64,000 nt of DNA from Dialister histaminiformans (GCF_900103425.1 NZ_FMXA01000005.1:1-64000); one strand, 5' to 3'. Positions 35,618 through 45,190 are shown, counted from the stretch's first letter. Notes: generated from the letters alone by a model not told the origin. Numbers and translations: made by a program.

Positions 35618-35636
35618 TTGTTTCAGGAGATAAGAT

Positions 35637-37061
35637 ATGAGTGCTAAAAAAAGTACAGTGAAATATATGTGTTCTGACTGCGGGGCAGAGTCCGCCCAGT
35701 GGATGGGAAGATGTCCGGTATGCGGAGCATGGAACACTATGGAAGAATTTACCATTACAGAAGAAAAGCATTATCCCGTGGCTTTGAAAGAAACCGGAGG
35801 GAAGCTGCAGAAAGCATCCCGCCTGTCAGAAATTCATCTGGGCAGTGAAAACCGGAATGTACTGGATATGCCGGAAGTGGATCGCACACTAGGAGGCGGT
35901 ATCGTTCCCGGGTCGGTCATTCTCTTTGGCGGCGAACCGGGGATTGGTAAATCCACGCTGATATTACAGCTGTGCCACGCGGTATCAAAAAAAGGGACGA
36001 AGGCCCTGTACTGCACAGGAGAAGAGTCAGAGAGACAGATTAAGATGCGGGCAGACAGGCTCCATATGGGAGAAGATGAATGTTTCATCCTGGCGGATGG
36101 CAATCTGACCCACATAGTGGAAACCGTGGAAAAACTGGCACCTGATTTTGTGGTTATCGATTCTATTCAGACCATGTATGTGCCGGAAAATGATTCGCCC
36201 ATCGGCAGTCCCAATCAGATTAAAAGCTGCACATCAGCTCTGGTAAAACTGGCGAAAATGAAGAATATCACCGTGCTTATCGTGGGGCATGTGACCAAGG
36301 AAGGCAATCTGGCCGGCCCGCGCATGCTGGAACATATGGTGGATGTGGTGCTGTACCTGGAAGGGGACAGAAGCTATCAGTTCCGTGTGCTCCGTACGGT
36401 AAAGAACCGCTTTGGACCCACATCAGAAACCGGACTTTTCATTATGAAGGAAGACGGACTTATGGGGATTAAGGATCCATCTGGATTCCTTATACGGGAA
36501 AAGAAAAATCCTGTGGCTGGAAGTGCCATAACCTCATGCATGGAAGGGCAACGGGCTATTATGGTGGAAATTCAGGCACTGGCAGTTCATTCTGTACTGT
36601 CAATGCCCCGGAGAATCAGCGTCGGATTTGATTATAGCCGCATGATTGTGCTGCTGGCGGTTCTGGAAAAACGGGCGCATATCCGCCTTTCACAGAGCGA
36701 TGTGTATGTCAATGTAGCCAGCGGCTTTAAAGTGCAGGAAACGGCAGCTGACTTATCCGCGGCTATGGCCATTGTGTCGGCTCACTGGGATATACCTATT
36801 CCGGCTGGTGTAATTGCCACCGGGGAAATCAGCCTGACCGGGGAGATTCTTCCGGTTACCCATGTGCTGGCCAGAATAAAAGAAGCGCAGCGTATGCACT
36901 TTACGGTTTTCCTGCTCCCTGAGGGGAACCGGGAGGAAGTGGAAGCCTGGTTTTCCGCACAGAAAGATAAAGGAACCTTCCATCCTGTATATGTAAGTCA
37001 ACTGGCGGATGCCGTTTCCTGGATGAAACAGAAGAAGGGTAAAAATCAGGACATCCGGTGA
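35637..37061 (+). CDS. radA: DNA repair protein RadA
   Basis: A 474-residue branch-migration helicase acting with RecA. Order: four-cysteine zinc finger (CSDCGAESAQWMGRCPVCGAW), RecA-like ATPase with Walker A GGEPGIGKST and the RadA-specific KNRFG motif, then a C-terminal Lon-protease-like domain (VYVNVASGFKVQETAADLSAAMAIVSA) without need for protease activity. CAGGAGA precedes the ATG. The clpC-radA-PIN/TRAM-ispD order is common in Firmicutes. Confidence 0.95.
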   Translation: MSAKKSTVKYMCSDCGAESAQWMGRCPVCGAWNTMEEFTITEEKHYPVALKETGGKLQKASRLSEIHLGSENRNVLDMPEVDRTLGGGIVPGSVILFGGEPGIGKSTLILQLCHAVSKKGTKALYCTGEESERQIKMRADRLHMGEDECFILADGNLTHIVETVEKLAPDFVVIDSIQTMYVPENDSPIGSPNQIKSCTSALVKLAKMKNITVLIVGHVTKEGNLAGPRMLEHMVDVVLYLEGDRSYQFRVLRTVKNRFGPTSETGLFIMKEDGLMGIKDPSGFLIREKKNPVAGSAITSCMEGQRAIMVEIQALAVHSVLSMPRRISVGFDYSRMIVLLAVLEKRAHIRLSQSDVYVNVASGFKVQETAADLSAAMAIVSAHWDIPIPAGVIATGEISLTGEILPVTHVLARIKEAQRMHFTVFLLPEGNREEVEAWFSAQKDKGTFHPVYVSQLADAVSWMKQKKGKNQDIR

Positions 37062-37128
37062 GGGGAAGAGCTGTATTTACAGTGGAATTATCCGCATACT
37101 TTCTGGCGCTTTATTAATTTTTATTAAA

Positions 37129-37159
37129 TTGATTAAAAGTAGAAATATTGTATTATAAT
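37129..37159 (+). promoter_or_regulatory. Possible promoter of the PIN/TRAM-ispDF genes
   Basis: TTGATT (37129-37134) and TATAAT (37154-37159) are 19 bases apart. An overlapping TATTAT gives better 17-base spacing. The 197-base gap from radA is otherwise AT-rich with no hairpin. Confidence 0.45.
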
Positions 37160-37258
37160 TCGCGGTCTTTTATGTTAAGATATATGTGTATATCTATGGC
37201 AGATTTTACATCTTCCATACAGATTCTTACTATTTAAATTTATAATGGGGAATTCAAA

Positions 37259-38371
37259 ATGTCGGAAAAAGTATTGAAATCAATCTTTGTCCTGCTCTTT
37301 GCCGTTCTTGGCGTCGTAGCAGGAGCGCAGCCGGCTCATTTGATGACGCAGTACATTCCCAGAACGTTGCTGACAGAGACAGTTTGGGGGATTAGTGCGC
37401 TGTCTCTGGGCATCATGATTTTAAGCGGTATGATAGGTGCCGTGGTGGGATTGCTGGTCGCCCCCTATCTGAATCGCCTTATTTTCTCTCTTACTTCCAG
37501 AATAGAAACCTCCCTTGCGGAAATTTCCATTCAGGATCTTCTTCTGGGGACAGGGGGATTGTTTGTCGGTCTGATTATTGCCAATCTGGTAGGACTGGCA
37601 TTTGAAAATATTCCATATATCGGGCCGTATATTTCTGTAGTGCTCAGTATTCTGCTGGGATATCTGGGCATGCATATGGCTATTTCCAAGCAGAGTGAAA
37701 TTGCGGAATGGATCCGTCTCAGCCCGGGGAAAAATGCACGGACAGCTGAAAATGAGGATATAGTTAAAGGCAAACTGCTGGATACCAGCGTTATTATTGA
37801 TGGCCGTGTGGCAGATATCCGCAAGACCGGGTTCCTGGAAGGCGAAGTCATCGTACCGGTCTTTGTTCTGGAAGAACTGCAGAAAATTGCCGATTCCGCT
37901 GATTTGCTGAAGAGAAATCGTGGCCGCCGTGGTCTGGACATTCTCAATAAAATGAGAAAGACCAGAAAAGATAACGTTATCATAGTCACCGATGATTTTG
38001 ATGATATTACAGAAGTGGATTCCAAGCTTATGCGTCTGGCGCAGAAAAAAGGATATCAGATTATTACTAATGATTATAATCTGAATAAAGTGGCTGAGCT
38101 TCGGGAGATTGAGGTACTGAATATTAACGATCTGGCTAATGCGCTTAAGCCGGTGGTTATTCCAGGAGAAAAGCTGTTTGTTCAGCTGGTTAAACGAGGC
38201 AAGGAACCTGGTCAGGGGGTTGCCTATCTGGATGATGGTACTATGATTGTGGTAGAGCATGGGGCACAATCCATAGGTAAAGAAGTGGCAGTCGTTATTG
38301 CATCCGTTCTGCAGACTTCCGCAGGGCGTATGATATTTGCAGAACTGGAGGCACCGGAGCAGGATGAATAG
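37259..38371 (+). CDS. PIN/TRAM domain membrane protein (YacL-like)
   Basis: A 370-residue protein with about four N-terminal membrane helices (residues 5-145), a cytoplasmic PIN ribonuclease-fold domain starting with KLLDTSVIIDGRVADI and keeping acidic residues (VTDDFDDI, TNDYNLNKV), and a C-terminal TRAM nucleic-acid-binding domain (VQLVKRGKEPGQGVAYLDDGTMIVVEHG). The Bacillus homologue is YacL; its RNA target is not established. The stop overlaps the ispDF start by 8 bases, so the two are co-translated. Confidence 0.9.
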   Translation: MSEKVLKSIFVLLFAVLGVVAGAQPAHLMTQYIPRTLLTETVWGISALSLGIMILSGMIGAVVGLLVAPYLNRLIFSLTSRIETSLAEISIQDLLLGTGGLFVGLIIANLVGLAFENIPYIGPYISVVLSILLGYLGMHMAISKQSEIAEWIRLSPGKNARTAENEDIVKGKLLDTSVIIDGRVADIRKTGFLEGEVIVPVFVLEELQKIADSADLLKRNRGRRGLDILNKMRKTRKDNVIIVTDDFDDITEVDSKLMRLAQKKGYQIITNDYNLNKVAELREIEVLNINDLANALKPVVIPGEKLFVQLVKRGKEPGQGVAYLDDGTMIVVEHGAQSIGKEVAVVIASVLQTSAGRMIFAELEAPEQDE

Positions 38372-39530
38372 TCTGATTTTTCTCGCGGCAGGAGAAGGCC
38401 GCAGGGTAGGTGCGGGAAAAAATAAGATGCTGATTTCTGTGAAGGGAAAGCCATTGGTGTGGTATAGCCTGAAGCATGTTCTGCAAAGCACAGAATTAGA
38501 TGAAATTATCCTGGTGACTCAGGAGAAGGAAAGACCGGAATTTGAGGAAGTGGTCCGGTCTTTTCATACGCAAATCCCCTTTATTCTTGCCAATGGGGGA
38601 AGGACCAGGAGTGAGTCTGTTCGAAATGGGCTGAATAAGGTTTCCGAAGCATCTGATAAGGTTCTGATACATGATGGGGCAAGACCTCTTGTGGATGGTC
38701 TGTTTATTGATTCTGTATTGAATCTTGTCAATGAAAAAGTTCCTGCTGTAGTGACCGGAATTCCTTGTGTGGATACCATAAAGAAGGTAACGCCGGAGGG
38801 AATGGTCAGCATGACACTGGACAGGAAAGAACTGTTTCGTGCACAGACACCACAGGGCTTTTATACCCCGTTATTTCGAAAGGTGGTAGATTCCCTTTCA
38901 GGAGATGAGAAATTTACGGACGATGTGTCTCTGTTTGAATATAAAGGCATTCCGGTAAAGATTATTCAGGGAAGGGAATCTTTTTTTAAAGTGACTACCA
39001 GAGAGGATGTTGAACGTTTCATGGCTTCACTGGAACAGCCAAAAATTGCATTTCGCATTGGGCAGGGGTATGATATACATCAGTTTTGTGATGATAGACC
39101 TCTGATTCTCGGGGGCATAAAAATTTCTGATACCCATGGGCTTCTTGGACATTCCGATGCGGATGCGCTGATTCATGCGATTATGGATTCCCTGCTGGGA
39201 GCAGCAGGCCTTCCGGATATCGGGCATTTTTTCCCGGATGATGATCCGGAGTTTGAAAATGCGTCCAGCGTTAAGCTGCTTATCCGGGTGATGAAGAAAA
39301 TCCGGGATATGGGATATGAAGTAGGTAACATAGATACCACTATCATTGCACAGCGCCCCAGACTTTCCGGCTATATTCCGGAAATGAAAGCATGCCTGTC
39401 CCGGGTTATGGGAATTACTGAGGATGCGCTGGGAATTAAAGCAACAACTAAAGAAAAAATGGATGCCATCGGTGAAGGCAAAGCCATTGCCGTTATGGCC
39501 AGTTCGTTACTGTACAGGAGGAATTACTGA
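38364..39530 (+). CDS. ispDF: Bifunctional IspD/IspF of the MEP isoprenoid pathway
   Basis: A 388-residue fusion. Residues 1 to about 225 are IspD (MEP cytidylyltransferase: FLAAGEGRRVGAGKNKM, HDGARPLV, TPQGF). Residues about 230-388 are IspF (2-C-methyl-erythritol 2,4-cyclodiphosphate synthase: RIGQGYDIHQF with Asp-x-His metal ligands, LLGHSDADALIHA, DIGHFFPD, TTKEKMDAIGEG). The enzymes act two steps apart, with IspE between them. The start ATG 38364 follows GGAG and overlaps the preceding gene. In most Firmicutes the two are neighbouring separate genes. Confidence 0.94.
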   Translation: MNSLIFLAAGEGRRVGAGKNKMLISVKGKPLVWYSLKHVLQSTELDEIILVTQEKERPEFEEVVRSFHTQIPFILANGGRTRSESVRNGLNKVSEASDKVLIHDGARPLVDGLFIDSVLNLVNEKVPAVVTGIPCVDTIKKVTPEGMVSMTLDRKELFRAQTPQGFYTPLFRKVVDSLSGDEKFTDDVSLFEYKGIPVKIIQGRESFFKVTTREDVERFMASLEQPKIAFRIGQGYDIHQFCDDRPLILGGIKISDTHGLLGHSDADALIHAIMDSLLGAAGLPDIGHFFPDDDPEFENASSVKLLIRVMKKIRDMGYEVGNIDTTIIAQRPRLSGYIPEMKACLSRVMGITEDALGIKATTKEKMDAIGEGKAIAVMASSLLYRRNY

Positions 39531-39532
39531 TT

Positions 39533-40981
39533 ATGGAAAATAAGATTAAAGTAAGATTTGCACCAAGTCCGACAGGTCCATTCCACATTGGCGGAGCTCG
39601 TTCTGCTCTCTTTAACTGGCTGGTTGCCAAACACACGGGAGGTACTTTCCTCGTACGTATAGAGGATACCGATCTGGCTCGTTCTTCCCGTGAATCAGAA
39701 GAAAATATCAAGGAAGCTATGAAGTGGCTGGGCCTTAACTGGGATGAAGGTATTGATGTTGGTGGAGACAACGGCCCATACAGACAGACAGAAAGACTGG
39801 ACATCTATAAAAAAGAAGTACAGCGCCTGATTGATGAAGGAAAGGCTTACTATTGCTATTGCACAGAAGAAGAGTTGCAGAAGGAAAGAGAAGAACAGCT
39901 GGCAGAAGGTAAGACCCCTGTTTACGGCGGACATTGCCGCCACCTCACTCCTGAACAGGTAGAAGAATATAAGAAGGAAGGCAGAAAGCCGGTAGTCAGA
40001 CTGGTTGTTCCTACCGATAAAGTATATGCATTTGATGATATGGTAAGAGGACATGTAGAATTCCAGTCATCCGGAGTAGGCGATTTTATCATTATGAAAT
40101 CCGATGGCATTCCGGTATATAATTTTGCAGTGGTTATTGATGATGCACTGATGGGGGTTACCGATGTAATCCGTGCAGAAGAACATCTGTCCAATACACC
40201 AAGACAGCTGGCTATTTATGAAGCGTTGGGATATAAGGTTCCCAGATTTGGTCATATCTCACTCATCCTTGGCTCTGACCATAAGAAGATGAGTAAGCGT
40301 CATGGAGCAACCTCTGTACAGGCTTATCGCGATATGGGGTATTTGCCGGATGCCATGGTGAATTATCTGGCACTGCTTGGATGGGCTCCTAAGGGAGAAC
40401 AGGAACTGTTTACCAGAGAAGAACTGATTAAGGAATTCTCCATGGATCGAGTATCTTCCAACGATGCCGTCTTTGATATCGAAAAGCTTAACTGGATTAA
40501 TTTCCAGTACATGAAGAAGCTTACTGCACCGGAACTCCTGGATTTCGTTATGCCATTCCTGGAAAAGGCTGGATATGTCACCCTTCCTCTGTCTGATGAA
40601 AAGAGGGACTGGCTCGAAAAGGTGGTATGGTATGTAAGAGACCATCTCTACTTTGGTCAGCAGGTGGTTGAAAATGTTAAACCGTTCTTTGAAGAACCGG
40701 CACCGGTGGAAGATGCTGAAATCAAGGCAATTATAGATGCAGAAGACAGCCATAAGATTCTGGCTGCCTATGCAGAAGCATTAAAGGCTCTTCCGGAATT
40801 TAATGAAGATAGCATCAAGAAGTGCTTTAAGGCGGTAATGAAGGAAACAGGTATTAAAGGCAAGGCTGCATTTGAACCGGTACGTATTGCTCTTACCGGC
40901 CAGACACAGGGACCTGGTCTTTATACTATGATTGAACTGCTTGGCCTGGAAGAAACGGAAAAGAGACTGAATCGTTTCTGA
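39533..40981 (+). CDS. gltX: Glutamyl-tRNA synthetase
   Basis: A 482-residue class I synthetase. The HIGH motif reads FAPSPTGPFHIGGARSALFNW and the KMSKS motif reads KKMSKRHGA; CYCTEEEL with GGHCR supplies the zinc-type insertion of bacterial enzymes, and a C-terminal helical anticodon-binding domain follows (GIKGKAAFEPVRIALTGQTQGPGLYTMI). Whether it also charges tRNA-Gln cannot be told. CAGGAGGAA precedes the ATG, 2 bases after ispDF, so it belongs to the same operon. Confidence 0.96.
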   Translation: MENKIKVRFAPSPTGPFHIGGARSALFNWLVAKHTGGTFLVRIEDTDLARSSRESEENIKEAMKWLGLNWDEGIDVGGDNGPYRQTERLDIYKKEVQRLIDEGKAYYCYCTEEELQKEREEQLAEGKTPVYGGHCRHLTPEQVEEYKKEGRKPVVRLVVPTDKVYAFDDMVRGHVEFQSSGVGDFIIMKSDGIPVYNFAVVIDDALMGVTDVIRAEEHLSNTPRQLAIYEALGYKVPRFGHISLILGSDHKKMSKRHGATSVQAYRDMGYLPDAMVNYLALLGWAPKGEQELFTREELIKEFSMDRVSSNDAVFDIEKLNWINFQYMKKLTAPELLDFVMPFLEKAGYVTLPLSDEKRDWLEKVVWYVRDHLYFGQQVVENVKPFFEEPAPVEDAEIKAIIDAEDSHKILAAYAEALKALPEFNEDSIKKCFKAVMKETGIKGKAAFEPVRIALTGQTQGPGLYTMIELLGLEETEKRLNRF

Positions 40982-41042
40982 TAATATGGAAATATCCTGT
41001 CATCCCTGCGGCTGTGAATTAAGGTTGTGATGACAGATAACA

Positions 41043-41080
41043 GAAATATGCTCCTCTGAAAGACAGAGGGGCATATTTCA
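41043..41080 (+). terminator. Hairpin after gltX
   Basis: A 16-bp stem (41043-41058 with 41064-41079, one G-T pair) with a 5-base loop. There is no long T run after it, so termination may be partial. Confidence 0.6.
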
Positions 41081-41238
41081 TGTAGTTTTGCCGAGGGTGG
41101 ATATTCCATGGTGAAATGTATAATGGACCATTAGAATAAATAATTATGCAAATAATAAAATATTTATACATAGTATTCAAAAGTGCCTGAATATGGGCTT
41201 TTTCGATAAAATACTATATTTATCACAATTTTTATCCA

Positions 41239-41267
41239 TTGACAAGTGAATACATTGGTTGTATTAT
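41239..41267 (+). promoter_or_regulatory. Promoter with embedded operator of the ABC transporter
   Basis: TTGACA (41239-41244), a 17-base spacer and TATTAT (41262-41267). Inside it lies the perfect inverted repeat AATACA-TTGGT-TGTATT (41249-41265), well placed for a repressor. I do not recognise the regulator; it is not a good ARG box or CodY box. Confidence 0.65.
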
Positions 41268-41320
41268 TACCAATATCAATTGTTTTATTATGCATTCATT
41301 AAGATGGCGGGGAAATAAAC

Positions 41321-41959
41321 ATGGATTTTGAGTTAATTGAACAATCGCTTCCTTACCTTATACAGGGGGCATTGATTACCATTGAAATTACACTAATGGC
41401 TGTCGGCATCGGTTTCTTTATCGGGCTGTTTGCCGGGATTGCACGAATCTGCAGAATAAAAGCACTGCGTATTATTGCGACAATATATGCCGACTGTATC
41501 CGTGGTACACCACTTCTGGTGCAGATTTTCCTTATATACTTTGCTTTACCAATGCTTATTCACACCCAGATTAATCCTTTTGTGGCCGCAGTGACTGCCT
41601 GCGCTATCAACTCTGGCGCATATGTATCGGAAATTTTCCGTGCAGGTATTCAGGCTATTGATCAGGGCCAGTTCGAAGCGGGGCGTTCTCTGGGATTATC
41701 CTGGTGGCAGACCATGTATTATATTATTCTGCCGCAGGCTTTTCATAATATCCTGCCGCCGCTGGGCAATGAATTCATTACCATGCTTAAGGATTCTTCC
41801 CTTGTTTCCGTTATCGGATTTGAAGAACTGACACGCCGCGGTCAGCTGATTATTGCACAGACCTATGCATCCTTTGAAATCTGGATGACCGTAGCAGCAC
41901 TTTATCTGATTATGACATTGGCAATTGCCAAGTTTGTTTCGTTCATGGAGCATAAATAA
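41321..41959 (+). CDS. Polar amino-acid ABC transporter permease
   Basis: A 212-residue inner-membrane permease of the His/Glu/Gln/Arg family with about five helices. [14 protein letters not shown] opens the family domain, [10 protein letters not shown] is its early signature, and the EAA loop that docks the ATPase reads [23 protein letters not shown]. The ligand cannot be read; glutamine, glutamate, arginine or cystine are options. It shares one base with the ATPase gene (TAATG). No binding-protein gene is next to it. Confidence 0.9.
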   Translation: MDFELIEQSLPYLIQGALITIEITLMAVGIGFFIGLFAGIARICRIKALRIIATIYADCIRGTPLLVQIFLIYFALPMLIHTQINPFVAAVTACAINSGAYVSEIFRAGIQAIDQGQFEAGRSLGLSWWQTMYYIILPQAFHNILPPLGNEFITMLKDSSLVSVIGFEELTRRGQLIIAQTYASFEIWMTVAALYLIMTLAIAKFVSFMEHK

Positions 41960-42708
41960 TGGAAGACAAGAATAGTACCCCATATCTTATTGATGTAGAT
42001 CATATCAGCAAATCCTTTGAGGACCTGCATGTATTAAAAGATGTTACCCTGAAAATCAAGCCGAAAGAAGTAGTGGTTATCATCGGACCATCCGGATCCG
42101 GAAAGAGTACTCTTCTCCGCTGTATGAACGGACTGGAAACACCAACCAGCGGAACCGTTTACTTTGATGGAATTGCACTGAACAGTGAAGATAATCTTAA
42201 TAAGGTACGCACCGAAGTGGGGATGGTATTCCAGCGTTTTAATCTTTTCCCGCATATGACTGTAATTAAGAACATTATGCTTGCTCCTATGAAGGTGAGA
42301 AAGGTAAGCAAAGAAGAAGCTTATGCTCGTGGGATGAAGCTTCTGGAAAAGGTAGGACTTAAGGACAAGGCAAACGCTATGCCGTCTCAGCTTTCCGGCG
42401 GACAGCAGCAGCGTGTGGCTATTGCCAGAGCTCTGGCAATGAAACCGAAAGCCCTTTTGTTTGATGAACCGACTTCAGCACTTGATCCGGAAATGGTTCA
42501 TGATGTTCTTGATATCATGAAGGAAGTAGCCATGGAAGGCATGACCATGGTGGTAGTTACCCACGAAATGGGATTCGCCAAGGAAGTAGGTACCCGTGTT
42601 CTGTTTGTAGACCATGGGACCATTCTGGAAGAAGGAACACCGGAAGAAGTGTTTGACCACACCAGGGAAGAACGAACAAAGAACTTCCTCTCCAAAGTGC
42701 TTAAATAA
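41959..42708 (+). CDS. Polar amino-acid ABC transporter ATPase
   Basis: A 249-residue ABC ATPase of the GlnQ/HisP branch. Walker [11 protein letters not shown]-loop [13 protein letters not shown], signature [15 protein letters not shown], Walker [15 protein letters not shown] and switch His VVTHEMGFA are all intact, so it should hydrolyse ATP. It powers the permease encoded just upstream. The solute-binding subunit must be encoded elsewhere. A strong terminator follows. Confidence 0.93.
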   Translation: MEDKNSTPYLIDVDHISKSFEDLHVLKDVTLKIKPKEVVVIIGPSGSGKSTLLRCMNGLETPTSGTVYFDGIALNSEDNLNKVRTEVGMVFQRFNLFPHMTVIKNIMLAPMKVRKVSKEEAYARGMKLLEKVGLKDKANAMPSQLSGGQQQRVAIARALAMKPKALLFDEPTSALDPEMVHDVLDIMKEVAMEGMTMVVVTHEMGFAKEVGTRVLFVDHGTILEEGTPEEVFDHTREERTKNFLSKVLK

Positions 42709-42710
42709 CA

Positions 42711-42752
42711 AAAAAGATGCAATATGGATTAAAGCCATTTGCATCTTTTTTA
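42711..42752 (+). terminator. Terminator of the amino-acid ABC operon
   Basis: AAAAAGATGCAA (42711-42722) pairs with TTGCATCTTTTT (42739-42750), with an inner ATGG/CCAT extension. It is followed by T. Confidence 0.85.
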
Positions 42753-43442
42753 TTGCAGTTAGATGACAAACAAAAGATGAGCGGTGAGAGATAAGAGGCC
42801 GGAGGTAGAATTCAGAAAATTCCATATAAAAGAAAAAATCCACACTTCCCTTCTTCCGGCCGTACGGCAGGATGTCCGCCGAAGAAAAACAAAGATTATT
42901 AGCGGCTTGATAATCTGTTTATTACAAAGAGGAATTTACACACACATATGGACTTGACTCTAAGAAAAGGAAGAATTCAGAACGAACCTCATTAAGAAAA
43001 GCTATACGTAGTATCCGCCCCTTATGGAAGTCATCGACTTCCATACAGCCTTGCCATTTTGATTTTAAGGACTGTGCGAATCGACAGATTCGCACAGTCC
43101 TTGAGTGTTAGCTCATTCCTGTATGTTAGAGCAAAGAAAAGCATGGCAAAGCTCTGAGTCTATGTTTAATCTGAAAGTGAACATGAAATGATCACGGGCT
43201 GCAGTCTGATAGAAAACCTTTCAGTTTTTTAGTGTCTGACCGTATGCCTTCAGGCCTGTACATCCCTAAGCCAGGGGCTTACAGCCATGAGCTTAGCTCA
43301 TCTTTCTCAAATCTCAAACCTGTCTTTTCCCCTCTATAAGTAATAATGTTGCACATATTTTTTAAAATGTATACTCCATTTAAGCTTAAAATATGGTAAA
43401 ATGAGATATCAAATGAAAAAAGGCTATACAGGAGGCACTTCA
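42753..43442. repeat. Gene-free stretch with a cluster of small-loop hairpins
   Basis: About 690 bases without a credible gene. Perfect inverted repeats with 2-4 base loops lie at 43023-43045 (10-bp arms, loop ATC), 43067-43102 (16-bp arms, loop GACA), 43246-43255 (GCCT/AGGC), 43267-43281 (TAAGCC/GGCTTA) and 43287-43301 (ATGAGC/GCTCAT). A perfect palindrome GCCGTACGGC lies at 42859-42868. The two large hairpins share TCGAC at or near the loop. This may be a REP-like repeat, a transposon relic or a structured RNA. The last bases carry TAAAAT (43395-43400), a likely -10 box for glpX. Confidence 0.5.
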
Positions 43443-44405
43443 ATGAACAGACAATTATCATTGGAATTTGTACGAATTGTAGAACAGGCAGCTATCAAGA
43501 GCGGCCGTCTTATGGGCAGAGGGGATAAGGAAGGTGCTGACCAGCTGGCAGTAGATGGCATGCATGAACAGTTTGCCAAGACACCGGTAAGCGGCACGGT
43601 CGTTATCGGCGAAGGCGAAATGGATGAAGCACCGATGCTCTACATCGGAGAACATGTAGGTGCAGGCGGAGAACCTATTGATATCGCGGTTGACCCGGTA
43701 GAAGGTACAAACCTGGTGGCTAAGGGACAGGATGGCGCTATTGCTGTTCTGGCTGTTGCTCCGCATGGATGCCTCCTGCATGCTCCGGATATGTATATGG
43801 ACAAAATCTGTGTTGGTCCAAGAGCTAAGGGAAGAATCAGCCTTGATGCATCCGTAACGGAAAATCTCCACAACGTAGCGGAAGCTATGGACAGAGAAGT
43901 TTCTGACCTTACTGTAGTCGTTCTCGACAGACCGCGTCATGAAAAGATTATCCGTGAATGCAGAAAGGCAGGGGCAAGAATCCGTCTGATTACAGATGGC
44001 GATGTAGCACCGGCTGTAGAATGCGGCGTTCAGGGTAGTGGTATTCATATGGTTATCGGACAGGGCGGAGCTCCGGAAGGCGTTCTGGCAGCTGCAGGAC
44101 TCAAGTGCCTTGGCGGGGATATGCAGGCAAGACTTCTTCCACACAATGAAGAAGAACTGAGCCGTCTCCGTGCCATGGGGATTGAAGATCCATCCCGTAT
44201 TCTTACTCTTGACGACCTGGTTCAGGGCGATGACTGCATTTTTGCGGCAACAGCCATTACGGACTGCAATCTGATGAAGGGCGTAAGATACTTTGGCGGC
44301 GGATGCCGTACATCTACCATGTTGCTCCGGTACAAGACAGGTACCGTACGCTTTGTGGATACCATTCATCGTTTTGGCGAAGATAAGCCAGGCGTAAAGC
44401 TCTGA
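43443..44405 (+). CDS. glpX: Fructose-1,6-bisphosphatase class II
   Basis: A 320-residue metal-dependent phosphatase that converts fructose 1,6-bisphosphate to fructose 6-phosphate in gluconeogenesis. Metal and substrate motifs are IGEGEMDEAPMLYIGE and DPVEGTNLVA; GQGGAPEGVLAAAGLKCLGG binds the sugar phosphate. The length is typical of GlpX. I choose ATG 43443, preceded by AGGAGG; an ATG 42 bases upstream has none. It is a single-gene unit closed by a terminator. Confidence 0.95.
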   Translation: MNRQLSLEFVRIVEQAAIKSGRLMGRGDKEGADQLAVDGMHEQFAKTPVSGTVVIGEGEMDEAPMLYIGEHVGAGGEPIDIAVDPVEGTNLVAKGQDGAIAVLAVAPHGCLLHAPDMYMDKICVGPRAKGRISLDASVTENLHNVAEAMDREVSDLTVVVLDRPRHEKIIRECRKAGARIRLITDGDVAPAVECGVQGSGIHMVIGQGGAPEGVLAAAGLKCLGGDMQARLLPHNEEELSRLRAMGIEDPSRILTLDDLVQGDDCIFAATAITDCNLMKGVRYFGGGCRTSTMLLRYKTGTVRFVDTIHRFGEDKPGVKL

Positions 44406-44441
44406 TATGCTATTAAAATACTGTAAAATCTGTTAAAATAG

Positions 44442-44488
44442 GGGCTGTGAAAAAATGCAGACACATTTTTCACAGCCTTCTCTTTTTT
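44442..44488 (+). terminator. Terminator of glpX
   Basis: GGCTGTGAAAAAATG (44442-44456) pairs with CATTTTTCACAGCC (44463-44476, one bulge). It is followed by TTCTCTTTTTT. Confidence 0.8.
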
Positions 44489-44561
44489 GCTCTGGCGATA
44501 AAATACCTGTGCAAAAGGGAAGGATGGATATTACGATTGAATGAAGGCATGGAGGCTTTAT

Positions 44562-45116
44562 ATGCATGAATTATTAGATTGGGTGTATTCTATTGCGATA
44601 GCTCTGGTACTGGCCATGATTATTCATATTTTTGTGTTCGTGCCAACCCGGGTATCCGGAGAATCCATGTATCCTACGCTGAATAATGGACAATACCTTA
44701 TTGTTTCAAAAATCGGGCATGTCTTCCATAAGGATGTAAATTATGGGGATATTGTCATTATTGACAGCCGGGTAGATCGTCCAAGAACATGGGCAGATGA
44801 TGTGGAAGAACCGCTGGATAACTATCTTTCCATTTTCAGCTCATCAGCTCAGCAGCACAACGTATGGGTTAAGCGTGTTATAGGTAAGGGTGGCGATGTT
44901 CTGGCCTTCCATGATGGACATGTATATCGCAATGGCAAAGCGCTGAATGAACCATATATCAACGAACCTATGGAATTCTCCATGGATGGTACTTTTACCG
45001 TACCGAAGGGATATGTATTTGTCATGGGGGATAACCGCAACCACAGCAGCGACAGTCGCTTCATCGGACCGGTTCCGGTTTCCCACGTGCTGGGAACCGT
45101 AGCTTTCAAGCTGTAA
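44562..45116 (+). CDS. lepB: Signal peptidase I
   Basis: A 184-residue membrane-anchored peptidase that removes signal peptides. One N-terminal helix (SIAIALVLAMIIHIFVFV) is followed by the catalytic-Ser box SGESMYPTL and the catalytic-Lys box VWVKRVIGKGGD. Box E, GDNRNHSSDSRFIGPV, is also present. The extracellular part has an insertion (SRVDRPRTWADDVEEPLDNYLSIFSSS). ATG 44562 lies 6 bases after GGAGG; an ATG 21 bases upstream precedes that site. dapL follows after 74 bases. Confidence 0.93.
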   Translation: MHELLDWVYSIAIALVLAMIIHIFVFVPTRVSGESMYPTLNNGQYLIVSKIGHVFHKDVNYGDIVIIDSRVDRPRTWADDVEEPLDNYLSIFSSSAQQHNVWVKRVIGKGGDVLAFHDGHVYRNGKALNEPYINEPMEFSMDGTFTVPKGYVFVMGDNRNHSSDSRFIGPVPVSHVLGTVAFKL

Positions 45117-45190
45117 GAGTTGGAAACACTGGGAAAGAGTGCTAAAATATTACGTGACTGAATAATTTTGAGTATATGAGGTGATTAATC

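Larger units (their letters stand above)
40982..41320. other. Intergenic region with hairpin and promoter
   Basis: A 340-base gap. It contains a hairpin (41043-41079) that probably ends gltX, an AT-rich middle with nothing recognised, and the promoter/operator of the ABC transporter at 41239-41267. Confidence 0.6.

Noticed and set aside
33596-35755. A 719-codon open frame on the minus strand opposite clpC
   Set aside because: It is the antisense shadow of clpC: no ribosome site, no recognisable domain, and clpC is certain on the other strand. Similar long shadows opposite aspS, leuS, hisS and rel were dropped for the same reason.
43023-43301. CRISPR array
   Set aside because: The hairpins differ in sequence and length and there are no regular repeats or spacers.
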